The notes below the pieces were generated by a model that did no database searches, was not told the origin of the DNA, and saw nothing but the letters and a program-made list of their open reading frames with translations. The translations under genes and the position numbers were made by a program. Shown piece after piece: positions 17,286 to 25,881 of a stretch of 64,000 bases of DNA. The stretch is taken from NCBI GenBank assembly GCA_021463345.1, contig JAJTYM010000001.1, positions 194,585 to 258,584 of the forward strand, in the 5' to 3' direction. This stretch comes from Pseudobdellovibrionaceae bacterium. GTDB lineage: Bacteria > Bdellovibrionota > Bdellovibrionia > Bdellovibrionales > JAMPXM01. Position 1 is the stretch's first letter; each line of letters begins with the position of its first letter.

Positions 17286-18323
17286 TCAATCCGCGTGGCT
17301 CTGCATGGATTCGAGAAGCTCCTTCGTGGTGCACGGCACGCAGCCGACCTTGCCGACGACGACGCCGGCGGCGAAATTGGCGAGCGCGCACGCCTGCTCT
17401 AGGGGGAAGCCCCCGCCCCACGCCAAGGCCAGGGCGGCGATGACCGTGTCGCCCGCCCCGGTGACGTCGAAAACCTGGCGCGCGAAAGTGGGCAGGTCGA
17501 TGACGCCGCCCCCCTCGAAAAGGCGCATCCCGTCCTTGCCGCGCGTGACGACCATCTGCCGCGAGGAGATCCCCTCCATCAACTTCTTCCCGATGCGGTC
17601 CAGGTGATCCGGGGCGACGCGCAGGTCATCGGCGTTTTCGCCGGCGAGCGCGACCGACTCGTCGTAGTTGGGGGTCATGAGGTCGGCCCCGCGGTAATAC
17701 CCCAACGGAGTCGCGCGATGCGGATCGACGAGCACCTTCCTGCCCGCGGCTTTGGCGAGCCGGATGATCCGCTGCGCGAGCCCCTCGCTGATCACTCCTT
17801 TGGCGTAGTCCTGGAGGATCACCGCCGAGACGTCGCCGATGCACCCCTCCACCCGCTCGACCACCCGGTTCTCGAGTTCCGCGCCAAGGAACTGACGGCG
17901 CTCGTAGTCGACCCGGACGATGTGGTGGTTGGCCACCATCACGCGCAGCTTGCGCGTGGTGGGCCTCCGGTCGTCGACCACGAGGTGATCGGGCGCGACG
18001 CCGGCCGCCTTGAGAAGCCCGCGCAACCGCTCGGCCGCCGCGTCCCGCCCCACCACCGCCACGAGAATCGGCGCTCCCCCGAGGCCGGAAACGTTCTGCG
18101 CGACGTTCGCCGACAACCCCAGGCGCGCCTCCTCGTCATCGACCTCGACCACCGGGACCGGGGCTTCGGGACTGATCCGCCGCACCTGACCCAGGACGTA
18201 TTCGTCGAGACCCACGTCGCCGACGATCAAAACCTTGCGGCCCCGCATCCGAGCGGCGTTGTCGAGGATGAACGGGATGTGGCGGGTGATCGGATTCATC
18301 AGGGTTTTCCTCGGCTCTTCCAT
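17286..18323 (-). CDS. D-glycero-beta-D-manno-heptose-7-phosphate kinase (HldE N-domain type)
   Basis: A protein of 345 aa. It matches the kinase half of HldE (RfaE domain I): VGDVGLDEYVLGQVRRISPEAPVPVVEV near the start, LVDPHR in the middle and DVTGAGDTVIAALA at the end. It makes heptose 1,7-bisphosphate for the LPS inner core. The adenylyltransferase domain of bifunctional HldE is absent and must be encoded elsewhere. The ATG at 18323 is taken as start; the ATG at 18299 (MNPITR) is a good alternative with GAGG upstream. It sits upstream of rlmN, 114 bp away. Confidence 0.9.
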   Translation of the reverse strand: MEEPRKTLMNPITRHIPFILDNAARMRGRKVLIVGDVGLDEYVLGQVRRISPEAPVPVVEVDDEEARLGLSANVAQNVSGLGGAPILVAVVGRDAAAERLRGLLKAAGVAPDHLVVDDRRPTTRKLRVMVANHHIVRVDYERRQFLGAELENRVVERVEGCIGDVSAVILQDYAKGVISEGLAQRIIRLAKAAGRKVLVDPHRATPLGYYRGADLMTPNYDESVALAGENADDLRVAPDHLDRIGKKLMEGISSRQMVVTRGKDGMRLFEGGGVIDLPTFARQVFDVTGAGDTVIAALALAWGGGFPLEQACALANFAAGVVVGKVGCVPCTTKELLESMQSHAD

Positions 18324-18659
18324 TCGCTTTTCCGTTCGCTCGGCGATTCCGGGCCCGCCGAACGGACATGCCGCGAGCCTCCGAGCCGTTCCGATCTGCC
18401 AGCTTTCGGGGCCGCTGTCATCGCCCCCCGCGGCGGCGACGGCCCGGCGAGGGTTTTCGCCCTCCCCCAAGACCGGGAACGGGCGCGAAGGAAAGGCTAA
18501 CGCGGGCCACGCCGTTTCTCGGCTTGCCAAGGCCTGCGACTGGCGCGAATATGAACCCTGCCTTTCAAACCTATCCTATCAACGCGCTCGCGGGCCCTGG
18601 GATCGACTCGGCCAGCGCCCCCTGCGCCGACCGAGAAGGGACTTACCCAAGAGGGACCT
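18324..18659. other. 336-bp divergent intergenic region, heptose kinase / glutamate dehydrogenase
   Basis: It must hold promoters in both directions, but no pair of -35/-10 boxes stands out. The only clear element is AAGAGGG just before the ATG at 18660, a good SD for the dehydrogenase gene. No hairpin or known RNA was recognised. Confidence 0.4.
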
Positions 18660-19916
18660 ATGGACTACGCCGAAGGTGTGTTTTACCAGAACACGGTCAA
18701 GATCGTGGAAGAAGCCGCCAACGTGATCAACTGCGACCCGAACGTGCTCGAACGCATCAAACGCCCGAAGCGCGCGATCATCGTCAGCATCCCCGTGCGC
18801 ATGGACGACTACCGCGTGAAAGTGTTCACGGGTTATCGCGTGCAGCATTCCTCCACGCTGGGCCCGTTCAAAGGCGGCATCCGCTACCACCAGGACGTCG
18901 ACTTGTCCGAGGTCGCGGCGCTGGCGGCGCTCATGACGTTCAAGTGCTCGCTGCTCAACCTGCCCCTCGGCGGCGCGAAAGGCGGCGTGAAAGTCGACGC
19001 CACGAAACTCTCGCGCACCGAGAAGCAGAACCTCACCCGCCGATTCACCTCGGAACTCGGCCCGTTCATCGGCCCCGCGAAAGACATCCCGGCCCCCGAC
19101 GTGGGCACCGATCCGCAGACGATGGCTTGGCTGATGGACACGTACTCGCAGGAAACGGGCTTCGCGCAACCCAGCGTCGTCACGGGCAAGCCGATCGAAA
19201 TCGGCGGCTCCCACGGGCGCATGGGATCGACGGGCCTCGGCGTCGTCTTCTCTTCGGAAAAAGCGCTCGAAAAACTCGGCATGAGGCTCGACGGCGCGAC
19301 GATGGCGATCCAGGGCTTCGGCAACGTCGGCCAGCACGCGGCCCTCTACGCCCACCAGCGCGGCGCGAAGGTCCTCGCGGTCAGCGACGTGAGCGGCGGC
19401 CTCTACAACTCGAGCGGCCTCGACGTCCCCGACGTCATCCGCTACGTCTCCGAGCACAAGGTCGTCAAAGGCTATCCGAAGGCGGAGCCGATCTCCAACG
19501 ACGACCTGCTCACGCTCAGCTGCGACGTCCTCGCGCCCTGCGCGCTCGACGGCGTCATCCACGACGGCAACGTCGACAAACTGCAGGCGAAAGTCGTCGT
19601 CGAGGGCGCCAATGGCCCTTGCACGGCATCGGCCTCGAGGCGCCTCGTGGAACGCGACATCCTCAACGTGCCAGACATCCTCGCCAACGGCGGCGGCGTG
19701 ATCGTGAGCTATTTCGAGTGGGTGCAGAGCCTGGCTTACTTCTTCTGGGACGAGGAGCAGGTGAACACGAAGATGAAGCAGATCATCACCAACGCGTTCG
19801 ACCGCGCCTGGGAGCTGAAGACCGAGAAAAAGATCGATATGCGCACGGCCTCGATGGCGACGGCGGTCCGCCGCCTCGAGAAAGCCATGCTGCTGCGGGG
19901 CCTCTACCCGCGTTGA
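18660..19916 (+). CDS. gdhA: Glutamate dehydrogenase (Glu/Leu/Phe/Val dehydrogenase family)
   Basis: A protein of 418 aa, the normal hexameric GDH length. The N-terminal domain has GPFKGGIRYH and LGGAKGGVKVD (catalytic Lys), and PAPDVGTD. The Rossmann domain begins at IQGFGNVGQHAA. ANGPCTASA and GGVIVSYFEWVQ near the end are also GDH-specific. It interconverts glutamate and 2-oxoglutarate plus ammonium. An acidic residue after the glycine-rich loop would mark NAD use, but I do not assign the cofactor. The SD GAGGG lies 5 nt before the ATG. The pyrD gene follows after 7 bp. Confidence 0.95.
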   Translation: MDYAEGVFYQNTVKIVEEAANVINCDPNVLERIKRPKRAIIVSIPVRMDDYRVKVFTGYRVQHSSTLGPFKGGIRYHQDVDLSEVAALAALMTFKCSLLNLPLGGAKGGVKVDATKLSRTEKQNLTRRFTSELGPFIGPAKDIPAPDVGTDPQTMAWLMDTYSQETGFAQPSVVTGKPIEIGGSHGRMGSTGLGVVFSSEKALEKLGMRLDGATMAIQGFGNVGQHAALYAHQRGAKVLAVSDVSGGLYNSSGLDVPDVIRYVSEHKVVKGYPKAEPISNDDLLTLSCDVLAPCALDGVIHDGNVDKLQAKVVVEGANGPCTASASRRLVERDILNVPDILANGGGVIVSYFEWVQSLAYFFWDEEQVNTKMKQIITNAFDRAWELKTEKKIDMRTASMATAVRRLEKAMLLRGLYPR

Positions 19917-19923
19917 GAGGCGA

Positions 19924-20943
19924 ATGCTGAAGCCCTGGCTGTGGCTGCCGACCAAGGTGGCCCACGACTTGAGCCCGTTCTATCTCCAGGCGCGCGCCTT
20001 CATGGCGCGCCCCGTGGCGCTCGAATGGCGACCGCTGGCGTGGCGGGGTTTGCGTTTCGCCAACCGCCTCGGGCTCGCCGGCGGCGTCGACAAGGACGGG
20101 TCGGCGATCCCCGCCTGGTGGACGCTGGGCCCCGGTTTCGTCGAGATCGGCACCGTCACGCCCAGGCCCCAGGGCCCGAATCCCGGCAAGATCATGGCGC
20201 GCGACATCCCCCGGCGCGCGCTCTGGAACAAGATGGGGTTTCCCAGCGCGGGCGTCGAGCGCGTGGCCGGCCATCTCGCCAAACTCCACCGGCCGTATCA
20301 CACGCCGGTTCTCGTCAACATCGGCAAGAACCGCTCGACCCCCAACGAGAAAGCCGCCGACGATTACGTCGACTGCCTGCAACGCCTGCACGACGCGGCC
20401 GACGCATTCGTCGTCAACGTCAGCAGCCCGAACACGAGCGGGCTGCGCGAGCTGCTCAAACCCGCGAACTTGAGCGGGTTCCTGAGTCCGATCCTGAGCG
20501 CCAGGGACCAAGCCGGCCGGCAGCGGACGGTCGACGGGGCCCTCCGGCCCAAGCCGGTGCTCCTCAAGATTTCGCCCGATCTGACTCCCTCGGACCTCGA
20601 CAACGCCCTGCTCGTTTCGTGCGAACTCGGGATCGACGGTTGGATCGTCAGCAACACGACCCTGTCGCGCCGGCCAGGGAGCCCGTTCCCGGCTGAAGGC
20701 GGGGTTTCCGGAGAGCCGCTCGCCGAACTCTCACGACGAACGCTGGTGAGCGCCTTGAAAACCCTCGGCCCGAGGCGCGACGGGAAGCTCGTGGTTTCCG
20801 CGGGCGGGGCCTTGTCGCCCGACGACGTCCGCGAGCGACTCGACCTCGGCGCCGACCTCGTGCAGGTCTATTCCGCCCTGATCTTCAGCGGCCCCGGTTT
20901 CTTCAGGCAGGTCGCCGACGCGTTCTCCGCGGCCCGGCGCTGA
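19924..20943 (+). CDS. pyrD: Dihydroorotate dehydrogenase, quinone type (class 2)
   Basis: A protein of 339 aa. The N-terminal amphipathic segment (about 1-30) fits membrane association and quinone access. FMN-binding and catalytic motifs are visible: NRLGLAGGVDKDG, NKMGFPSAG, FVVNVSSPNTSGLR (class 2 catalytic Ser), WIVSNTT and a late VSAGGALSPDD. It oxidises dihydroorotate to orotate in pyrimidine synthesis. It lies 7 bp downstream of gdhA, so the two are probably co-transcribed. Confidence 0.95.
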   Translation: MLKPWLWLPTKVAHDLSPFYLQARAFMARPVALEWRPLAWRGLRFANRLGLAGGVDKDGSAIPAWWTLGPGFVEIGTVTPRPQGPNPGKIMARDIPRRALWNKMGFPSAGVERVAGHLAKLHRPYHTPVLVNIGKNRSTPNEKAADDYVDCLQRLHDAADAFVVNVSSPNTSGLRELLKPANLSGFLSPILSARDQAGRQRTVDGALRPKPVLLKISPDLTPSDLDNALLVSCELGIDGWIVSNTTLSRRPGSPFPAEGGVSGEPLAELSRRTLVSALKTLGPRRDGKLVVSAGGALSPDDVRERLDLGADLVQVYSALIFSGPGFFRQVADAFSAARR

Positions 20944-21022
20944 ACGGCCGGCGGGCGCGCGACAAAACGGAGCCATCCTTTCCCCGCGCGATCCATCCAG
21001 CCACGGCCGACCGAGTCATGGT

Positions 21023-21051
21023 TTGTCTTTGCCCCCGGCACCTCATACGCT
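21023..21051 (+). promoter_or_regulatory. Promoter of mutT
   Basis: TTGTCT (21023-21028), 17 nt, TACGCT (21046-21051). The -10 ends 9 nt before the ATG at 21061, giving a predicted leader of about 0-3 nt. No SD is needed to explain the start. Confidence 0.55.
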
Positions 21052-21060
21052 CGAAGGGTT

Positions 21061-21468
21061 ATGGCGTTGAAACGGCCGACCTGGATCCCCGTAGTCACTG
21101 GACTCATCAGAAAAAACGGCAAAGTGCTGGTCGGGCAGCGTCCCGTCGGCCATTCGCTGGCCGGCCAATGGGAATTCCCCGGCGGCAAGATCGAAAAAGG
21201 CGAATCCCCCGAACAAGCCCTGGTCCGCGAACTCCAGGAAGAACTCGGCATCGAGGCCGATGTCGGAGCATTGAAGATCGCCAGCACGCACGGCTACGGG
21301 GACACGGGGATCATCATCCTCTTTTTCGAGGTCCTATTCTGGAAAGGCGAGCCCAAGGCGATCCACCACATGGACCTCCGCTGGGTGGAACCGGCCGAAC
21401 TCGGCGGCCTGGCGATCCCGGACGCGAACAAGAAGATCCTCCCTCGGATCATCGAAAGCCTGAGATAG
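21061..21468 (+). CDS. mutT: NUDIX hydrolase, MutT (8-oxo-dGTP diphosphatase) type
   Basis: A protein of 135 aa, the MutT length. The full Nudix box is present (GGKIEKGES...RELQEELGIE), preceded by GQRPVGHSLAGQWEFPGG as in MutT. The likely reaction is hydrolysis of 8-oxo-dGTP to the monophosphate, cleaning the nucleotide pool, although related (d)CTP pyrophosphohydrolases cannot be excluded. It has its own near-leaderless promoter, and its stop overlaps the next start by 1 nt. Confidence 0.9.
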   Translation: MALKRPTWIPVVTGLIRKNGKVLVGQRPVGHSLAGQWEFPGGKIEKGESPEQALVRELQEELGIEADVGALKIASTHGYGDTGIIILFFEVLFWKGEPKAIHHMDLRWVEPAELGGLAIPDANKKILPRIIESLR

Positions 21469-22640
21469 TGGCACGGATCGCGTTCTTCCTCGAAGACCTG
21501 CCGCCCTCCGACGACGCGATCGCCCGTTTCTCCTGGGAGCTCATCCGCGGACTCGCCGATCAGCAGCACGAGATCCACGTGTTCTCCACGTACCGCGCGA
21601 ACGCGGACCTGCCCGACAAACACCCGCGGATCGAGATCCTCAGGCCGTTCCGCGACTGGGGGGTCATGGAGATCCCCAAAGCGCTGCCGCCGCTCCTGTC
21701 CTTCCGGCCTGAAGTCCTCCATGTCATCCAACCGCACGGGCGAGCCATCCGCGGCTGGTCGAACGCGATGGCGCTGATCCCGGGCCTCGCGCCGCTGCTC
21801 GGGGGCGCGCGCACGGTCGTTTCGTTCTTCGACATCACGGAAAGGACGCTGCGCCGGCACCGCCTCCTCCTCGCCGGCGCCGACGCGTTGACCGTCTCCA
21901 ACGAGAGGCAGCGCGAGACAGTCGAGCGGTTTTACGACCGCCGCCCGCCGCCGCCTCTCGAAGTGGTGCCGATCCCCCTCTCCCGCCAGCCGGAAACCGT
22001 CGCGCTCGAGTTCGTGTTGGACGCGGCCGCCCCCTCGGCGGATCTCCTGGAGCGCCTGCGCGAGAAGTACCCGGAAACGCTCCTGGTGCCCGGCCCCGTG
22101 GACCAGCACCTCGACCCCGTGGACACCTTCCGCGCCGTCGCCGAGGTCTTGCGCGACCGGCCCCGCTCGTGCGCGGCGATCACCGGCGGCTGGGGCTCGG
22201 TCCCGGTGCGGGTGCGGCACGCGGCCGAAGAGATGTTCTTCGATGCGGGGGTCGGGGACCGGGTGGTCCTCACGGGCCCCCTGACCATCGCCGAGCAGAA
22301 CGATTGGATCCGCCGCTCCGAATGCGTGCTGATCTCCACCCTCAACGAATCGCGCATGGCGTTCACCCAGCACCTGCGGGAGGCGCAGGCGCTCGGCGCC
22401 GCGATCGTCATGAGCACGGAGCAGGCCGGCCTGGACCCGATCGAGTGGCGCGACGGCGAGAACGCCTGGGTGCGGCCGCGATCCACCGACTCGATACGCG
22501 CCGCCGTCTCCGAATGCCTCGGCGACCCGTCCGCCCGCGAAAAGGTCCGGCGCAACAACGCGGAATTCTCCAAAAGCTCCGTGATCGACCACCCAGGAAA
22601 CGCGATCAGCCGCCTTTACGTCCGCGCACTGACTCGGTAG
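21468..22640 (+). CDS. GT4-like glycosyltransferase
   Basis: A protein of 390 aa from the GTG at 21468, which overlaps the mutT stop codon by one base, so the genes are translationally coupled. The N-terminal half is diverged (RIAFFLEDLPPSDDAIARF). The C-terminal half has a GT-B donor-binding arrangement (LLVPGPVDQHLDP, VVLTGPLTIAEQNDWIRRSE, EAQALGAAIVMST). It probably transfers a sugar from a nucleotide donor in envelope polysaccharide synthesis, judging from the next two genes. The acceptor is unknown. Confidence 0.8.
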   Translation: MARIAFFLEDLPPSDDAIARFSWELIRGLADQQHEIHVFSTYRANADLPDKHPRIEILRPFRDWGVMEIPKALPPLLSFRPEVLHVIQPHGRAIRGWSNAMALIPGLAPLLGGARTVVSFFDITERTLRRHRLLLAGADALTVSNERQRETVERFYDRRPPPPLEVVPIPLSRQPETVALEFVLDAAAPSADLLERLREKYPETLLVPGPVDQHLDPVDTFRAVAEVLRDRPRSCAAITGGWGSVPVRVRHAAEEMFFDAGVGDRVVLTGPLTIAEQNDWIRRSECVLISTLNESRMAFTQHLREAQALGAAIVMSTEQAGLDPIEWRDGENAWVRPRSTDSIRAAVSECLGDPSAREKVRRNNAEFSKSSVIDHPGNAISRLYVRALTR

Positions 22641-22649
22641 TCTTTCGTC

Positions 22650-23906
22650 ATGGCCAAAGAGCCTTTGCCACAGAAACTCAACGTATGCCTGGTCGCGCGG
22701 AACTTCCCGATCCTGGGGCGCGCGACCGATCTCGGCTTCCTTTGGCTGATCGCCCGAGGCCTCGCCTCAAAGGGCCACCATGTCACGGTGCTCGCGGCGC
22801 AGAACCCGCAAGGACGCGCCGAGGTCGAGAAAGACGGCGTGCGCGTGCTCTTCCTCTCCGAGGGGAGGCGCGCGCGCGATCGCGAAGCGTTCGGCGACCT
22901 GGTGAAGAACAGATTCGTCGAGATCCACCGCGATGCCCCGTTCCACATCCTCCATTCGGTCGACGCCGCCGCCCTCCGCATCAGCCGTTACAAGAAGCAT
23001 TACAAACTCGCCGTCGCGTACGACGTCGAGGCGACGCAAATGTCGCAGATCACGGCGATCCTCGGCATGGGTCACGAGACCTTAGGCTCCCTCCTGAGCA
23101 CGGCGTTCGCGGTCGGGTACAAGTTCCTGCGCACGTTCTTCGGCGGAGACCGCCAGTTGCTCAAAACCGCCGACGGCGTGTTCGTGACGAGCCCGCAGCA
23201 AAGGATCGTGCTGGAGCGGTATTACCTGTACCCGGACGCCCGCATCCACAACGTGCCGTACGGCATCGAGATCGGCGATCTCGCCCCCCGCGAGAAATCC
23301 GAAGCCCTGCGCAAACGCCTGAACCTGCCCGAAACGGCGAAAACGGTGGTGACCATCTCCGACATGATCGAGATCGGCGAAGTCCGCAGCCTGCTGCGCG
23401 CCTTCGAGCAGGCGGTCATCAAAAAGCCCAATTCGCGCCTGATCATCGTGGGCAACGGACCGCGGTTCAAAGACATCGAGTACGAGACGCTCATGCTCGC
23501 TCTCGGCAACAAGGTCGTGATGACCGGCGCGGTGGCCGACGCCGAGCTTCCCGAGCACATCGCGCTGGCCGACGTCTTCGTGAACCTGAGCGCGCGCACG
23601 ACGGGGTTCGAGCCGAGCCTCATCGAAGCCATGGCGCAGAAAAAAGTCATCGTCGGCTCGGAGGTCAGCCCGATGTCGACCATCGTCGAGCACGGCCAGG
23701 ATGGTTTCCTCGTCCGCCCGGCCGACATCGACGAGCTCGCGACGCTCCTGCTCGACATCTTCAACGGCCATCTGCCGACCCTTGAGATCGGCGACGCCGC
23801 CCGTCGCAAGGTGCTGAACCTGTTCGACATCGAGAAGATGGTCATTGAAACCATCAACGCCTACTATGCTATCCTCAGAGGAACCGGCTTCTACAAAAAG
23901 AGATAA
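22650..23906 (+). CDS. Glycosyltransferase family 4
   Basis: A protein of 418 aa. The GT-B architecture is clear: N-terminal NVCLVARNFP...GFLWLIARGLASKGHHVTVL, then a C-terminal domain with VTISDM, RLIIVGNGPRF, VMTGAVADAELPEHIALADVFVN and GFEPSLIEAMAQKKVIVGS (the ExxxxxxxE donor motif region). It starts 9 bp after the previous glycosyltransferase. A possible internal promoter (TTTACG-N17-TAGTCT, 22615-22643) ends 6 nt before its ATG. It probably acts on a lipid-linked or LPS glycan. Confidence 0.88.
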   Translation: MAKEPLPQKLNVCLVARNFPILGRATDLGFLWLIARGLASKGHHVTVLAAQNPQGRAEVEKDGVRVLFLSEGRRARDREAFGDLVKNRFVEIHRDAPFHILHSVDAAALRISRYKKHYKLAVAYDVEATQMSQITAILGMGHETLGSLLSTAFAVGYKFLRTFFGGDRQLLKTADGVFVTSPQQRIVLERYYLYPDARIHNVPYGIEIGDLAPREKSEALRKRLNLPETAKTVVTISDMIEIGEVRSLLRAFEQAVIKKPNSRLIIVGNGPRFKDIEYETLMLALGNKVVMTGAVADAELPEHIALADVFVNLSARTTGFEPSLIEAMAQKKVIVGSEVSPMSTIVEHGQDGFLVRPADIDELATLLLDIFNGHLPTLEIGDAARRKVLNLFDIEKMVIETINAYYAILRGTGFYKKR

Positions 23907-23918
23907 GGCAGCGAGCGA

Positions 23919-25256
23919 ATGGCGACGTTGGAGACCCCGAGCGCGAAGTCGCACGAGAGGGTGACCGGCCGGTGGATGCGCGAGATCCACGCCGAAAGCA
24001 AACGGGATTGGGCGGTCTATTACGCGAAGGCGGCCTTCGGCGGGCCCGTGCCCGCGTTGCTCTTGATTTTCCTCGCCACCGTCTTCATCAGCCGGGCCGC
24101 GGTCGACGTCTCCGCGTTGGTTTTCGCCGTCCTGGTCGCGGGATACGTCGTCGCCGACCGGTTCGCGCGCGACAAGGAATTCGTTTTCTTCACGCTCGGC
24201 GCCGACCTTTGGCTCATGGCTTTTTTTCTCGTCGCTCTGATCGGGTCCGCCGTGAACTCGGACGCCCTCGGCTGGTTGGAGAGCATGGGCGCCTTGCGCT
24301 GGGTCCCGCTGGCTTACCTCTTCGCCTTCGGGTGGCGTTTGTTCCCGGGCCTCAACCGCGTGTTCTTCGCCCTGTGCGCGTTCGCCGGGGCGGTGTCGGC
24401 GTACGCGGTCGCTCAGCACTTCGTCGGGTTCGACCTGTTGCGCGGCGGAACGCTCGAGTTCGCCCCCTTGAAAGGCCATGCGTACTTCACCGTCGCCGGC
24501 TTTTTCCCCCACCCTGAAGTCCTGGGCACGGTGCTGGCGACGCTGCTCCCGCTTCCCGTCGCCGCGTTCATGCACGCCGACGGCCGCGAAAAACCGTCGA
24601 TCGGCTGGGTCGCGCTCGGGACCGCGCTTCTTTTCTCGCTCGCGATCCTCTGGACGTACCTTCCCGGGCTTTGGTGGACGGCCCTCGCCGGCGTCGCGAT
24701 CACTTTCATCCTGCAGTCGCGGAGGCGGCTGCTGGCCGTCGTGATCTTCTCCGGCGCCTTGGGCGCGGCGCTCTTCGCCGCGTACGGCGAGCCCGAGACC
24801 CTGACGAGCCAAGTGGCGGCCGCGGCCGAGTCGCGTGAAACGCGGCAACGCATCCAGATCAACGCGGAAAAGCGGGTCTGGGCGGAACATCCTTGGATCG
24901 GGGCCGGGATGGAGGGCGAGAAGGCGCCCGCGGACGGGTCGCTCGACGGCAACGTCTATTTCCACCTCCTCGCGCGGACCGGCGGGGTCGGGCTCGGGCT
25001 TTATTTGCTTTTCGCTCTCGCGTTCCTGCAGAGCGTTTACCGCACCTGGAGCGAGATCCCGAAAGCCAATCACTGGCACCGCGTCCTCGCCTCGGGCGGA
25101 ATCGGCGGATTGGTCGCTTTCCACGCCTCCGGGCTTTACTGGTCGACGCTGACCGATTCGCACGCGATCAATCTTTACGCGTTCCTGCTCGGCAGCTTGG
25201 GTTACTTGCGCGACCAATACGAAAACGCGCTGGTCCCCGACGACCACTCGCTTTGA
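23919..25256 (+). CDS. O-antigen ligase / Wzy-type polytopic membrane protein
   Basis: A protein of 445 aa with about ten hydrophobic segments distributed from residue 45 to 435. A large soluble loop near residues 295-345 contains RVWAEHPWIGAGMEG, matching the HPxxGxGxG-like signature of the Wzy_C (PF04932) family. Such proteins ligate O-antigen to lipid A-core or polymerise repeat units at the periplasmic face. Position directly after two glycosyltransferases supports a role in surface glycan assembly. Ligase and polymerase cannot be distinguished from sequence. Confidence 0.82.
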   Translation: MATLETPSAKSHERVTGRWMREIHAESKRDWAVYYAKAAFGGPVPALLLIFLATVFISRAAVDVSALVFAVLVAGYVVADRFARDKEFVFFTLGADLWLMAFFLVALIGSAVNSDALGWLESMGALRWVPLAYLFAFGWRLFPGLNRVFFALCAFAGAVSAYAVAQHFVGFDLLRGGTLEFAPLKGHAYFTVAGFFPHPEVLGTVLATLLPLPVAAFMHADGREKPSIGWVALGTALLFSLAILWTYLPGLWWTALAGVAITFILQSRRRLLAVVIFSGALGAALFAAYGEPETLTSQVAAAAESRETRQRIQINAEKRVWAEHPWIGAGMEGEKAPADGSLDGNVYFHLLARTGGVGLGLYLLFALAFLQSVYRTWSEIPKANHWHRVLASGGIGGLVAFHASGLYWSTLTDSHAINLYAFLLGSLGYLRDQYENALVPDDHSL

Positions 25257-25566
25257 CGCTCGCCCTAACGCTCACGCTGAGAAAGCGACCCGCAGCTGGA
25301 CACGTCCCGCTCCTTTGCATGAAGCCTCGGCCGAAGTCGGTTTGCCGCTTCCTTTTATTTCGTCTCAACAAGCCTCTTTATGCATCGCGTAGACAGCTAA
25401 ATCCCCTGTTAACCAGCGCTTTTTAGATGTTCAAGCCAAAAAAACTGGTTGGAACGCATAAGTTCGCCGACTATGATTTAAGTAGTCTCAATCACTTTGG
25501 AAAATCGTTTTGTTAACGGGGCCGAGCGGAACGCGTCTCAAGCAGGGCCTAAGGGACTTAAAGCAC
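25257..25566. other. 310-bp intergenic region upstream of the HU gene
   Basis: It is noticeably more AT-rich than its surroundings from about 25350 onward. It holds the HU promoter (25449-25477), an inverted repeat of AACCAG and CTGGTT (25411-25450) whose right arm touches the -35 box, and a leader of about 80 nt before the ATG. Confidence 0.6.
25449..25477 (+). promoter_or_regulatory. Promoter of the HU-family gene
   Basis: TTGGAA (25449-25454), exactly 17 nt, TATGAT (25472-25477). The predicted start near 25484 gives an 80-nt AT-rich leader. Confidence 0.75.
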
Positions 25567-25851
25567 ATGACCAAAGCCGACTTGATCAATCTCATCTCCG
25601 AAAAAGCGGGCATCACGCGCGTGAAAGCGGAAACCGTGGTCAACACGATCTTTGATTCGATGATCGAGTCCCTCATGAAGGACGACCGCATCGAGATCCG
25701 CGGCTTCGGTTCGTTCGTGAATCGCTACTACGGCGCCTACAAGGGCCGTAATCCCCGCACGGGCGAGGTCATCAACGTTCAGGAAAAAAAGCTCCCGTTC
25801 TTCAAGGTCGGCAAAGAGCTCAAGGAAGAAATCAACAAATCCGGCCAATGA
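25567..25851 (+). CDS. HU/IHF-family DNA-binding protein
   Basis: A protein of 94 aa, typical for the family. MTKADLINLISEKAG begins the helical dimerisation body. RGFGSFVNRYYGAYKGRNPRTGEVI is the beta-arm with the conserved RNPRTGE tip that intercalates in the minor groove. FKVGKELKEEIN closes the fold. It is a nucleoid architectural protein, and HU versus IHF subunit cannot be settled here. The start at 25567 is fixed by family alignment. A good promoter and a long leader suggest strong, regulated expression. Confidence 0.95.
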   Translation: MTKADLINLISEKAGITRVKAETVVNTIFDSMIESLMKDDRIEIRGFGSFVNRYYGAYKGRNPRTGEVINVQEKKLPFFKVGKELKEEINKSGQ

Positions 25852-25881
25852 GTCCGGGACGGGACGGCGGCCGTTTCCGGC

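Noticed and set aside
20930..20975. GC-rich inverted repeat after pyrD as a terminator
   Set aside because: The stem has a bulge and no T-run follows.
23082..25247. A 721-codon minus-strand frame across the glycosyltransferase and O-antigen-ligase genes
   Set aside because: The plus-strand genes have clear folds; the antisense product is a charged sequence without hydrophobic core.
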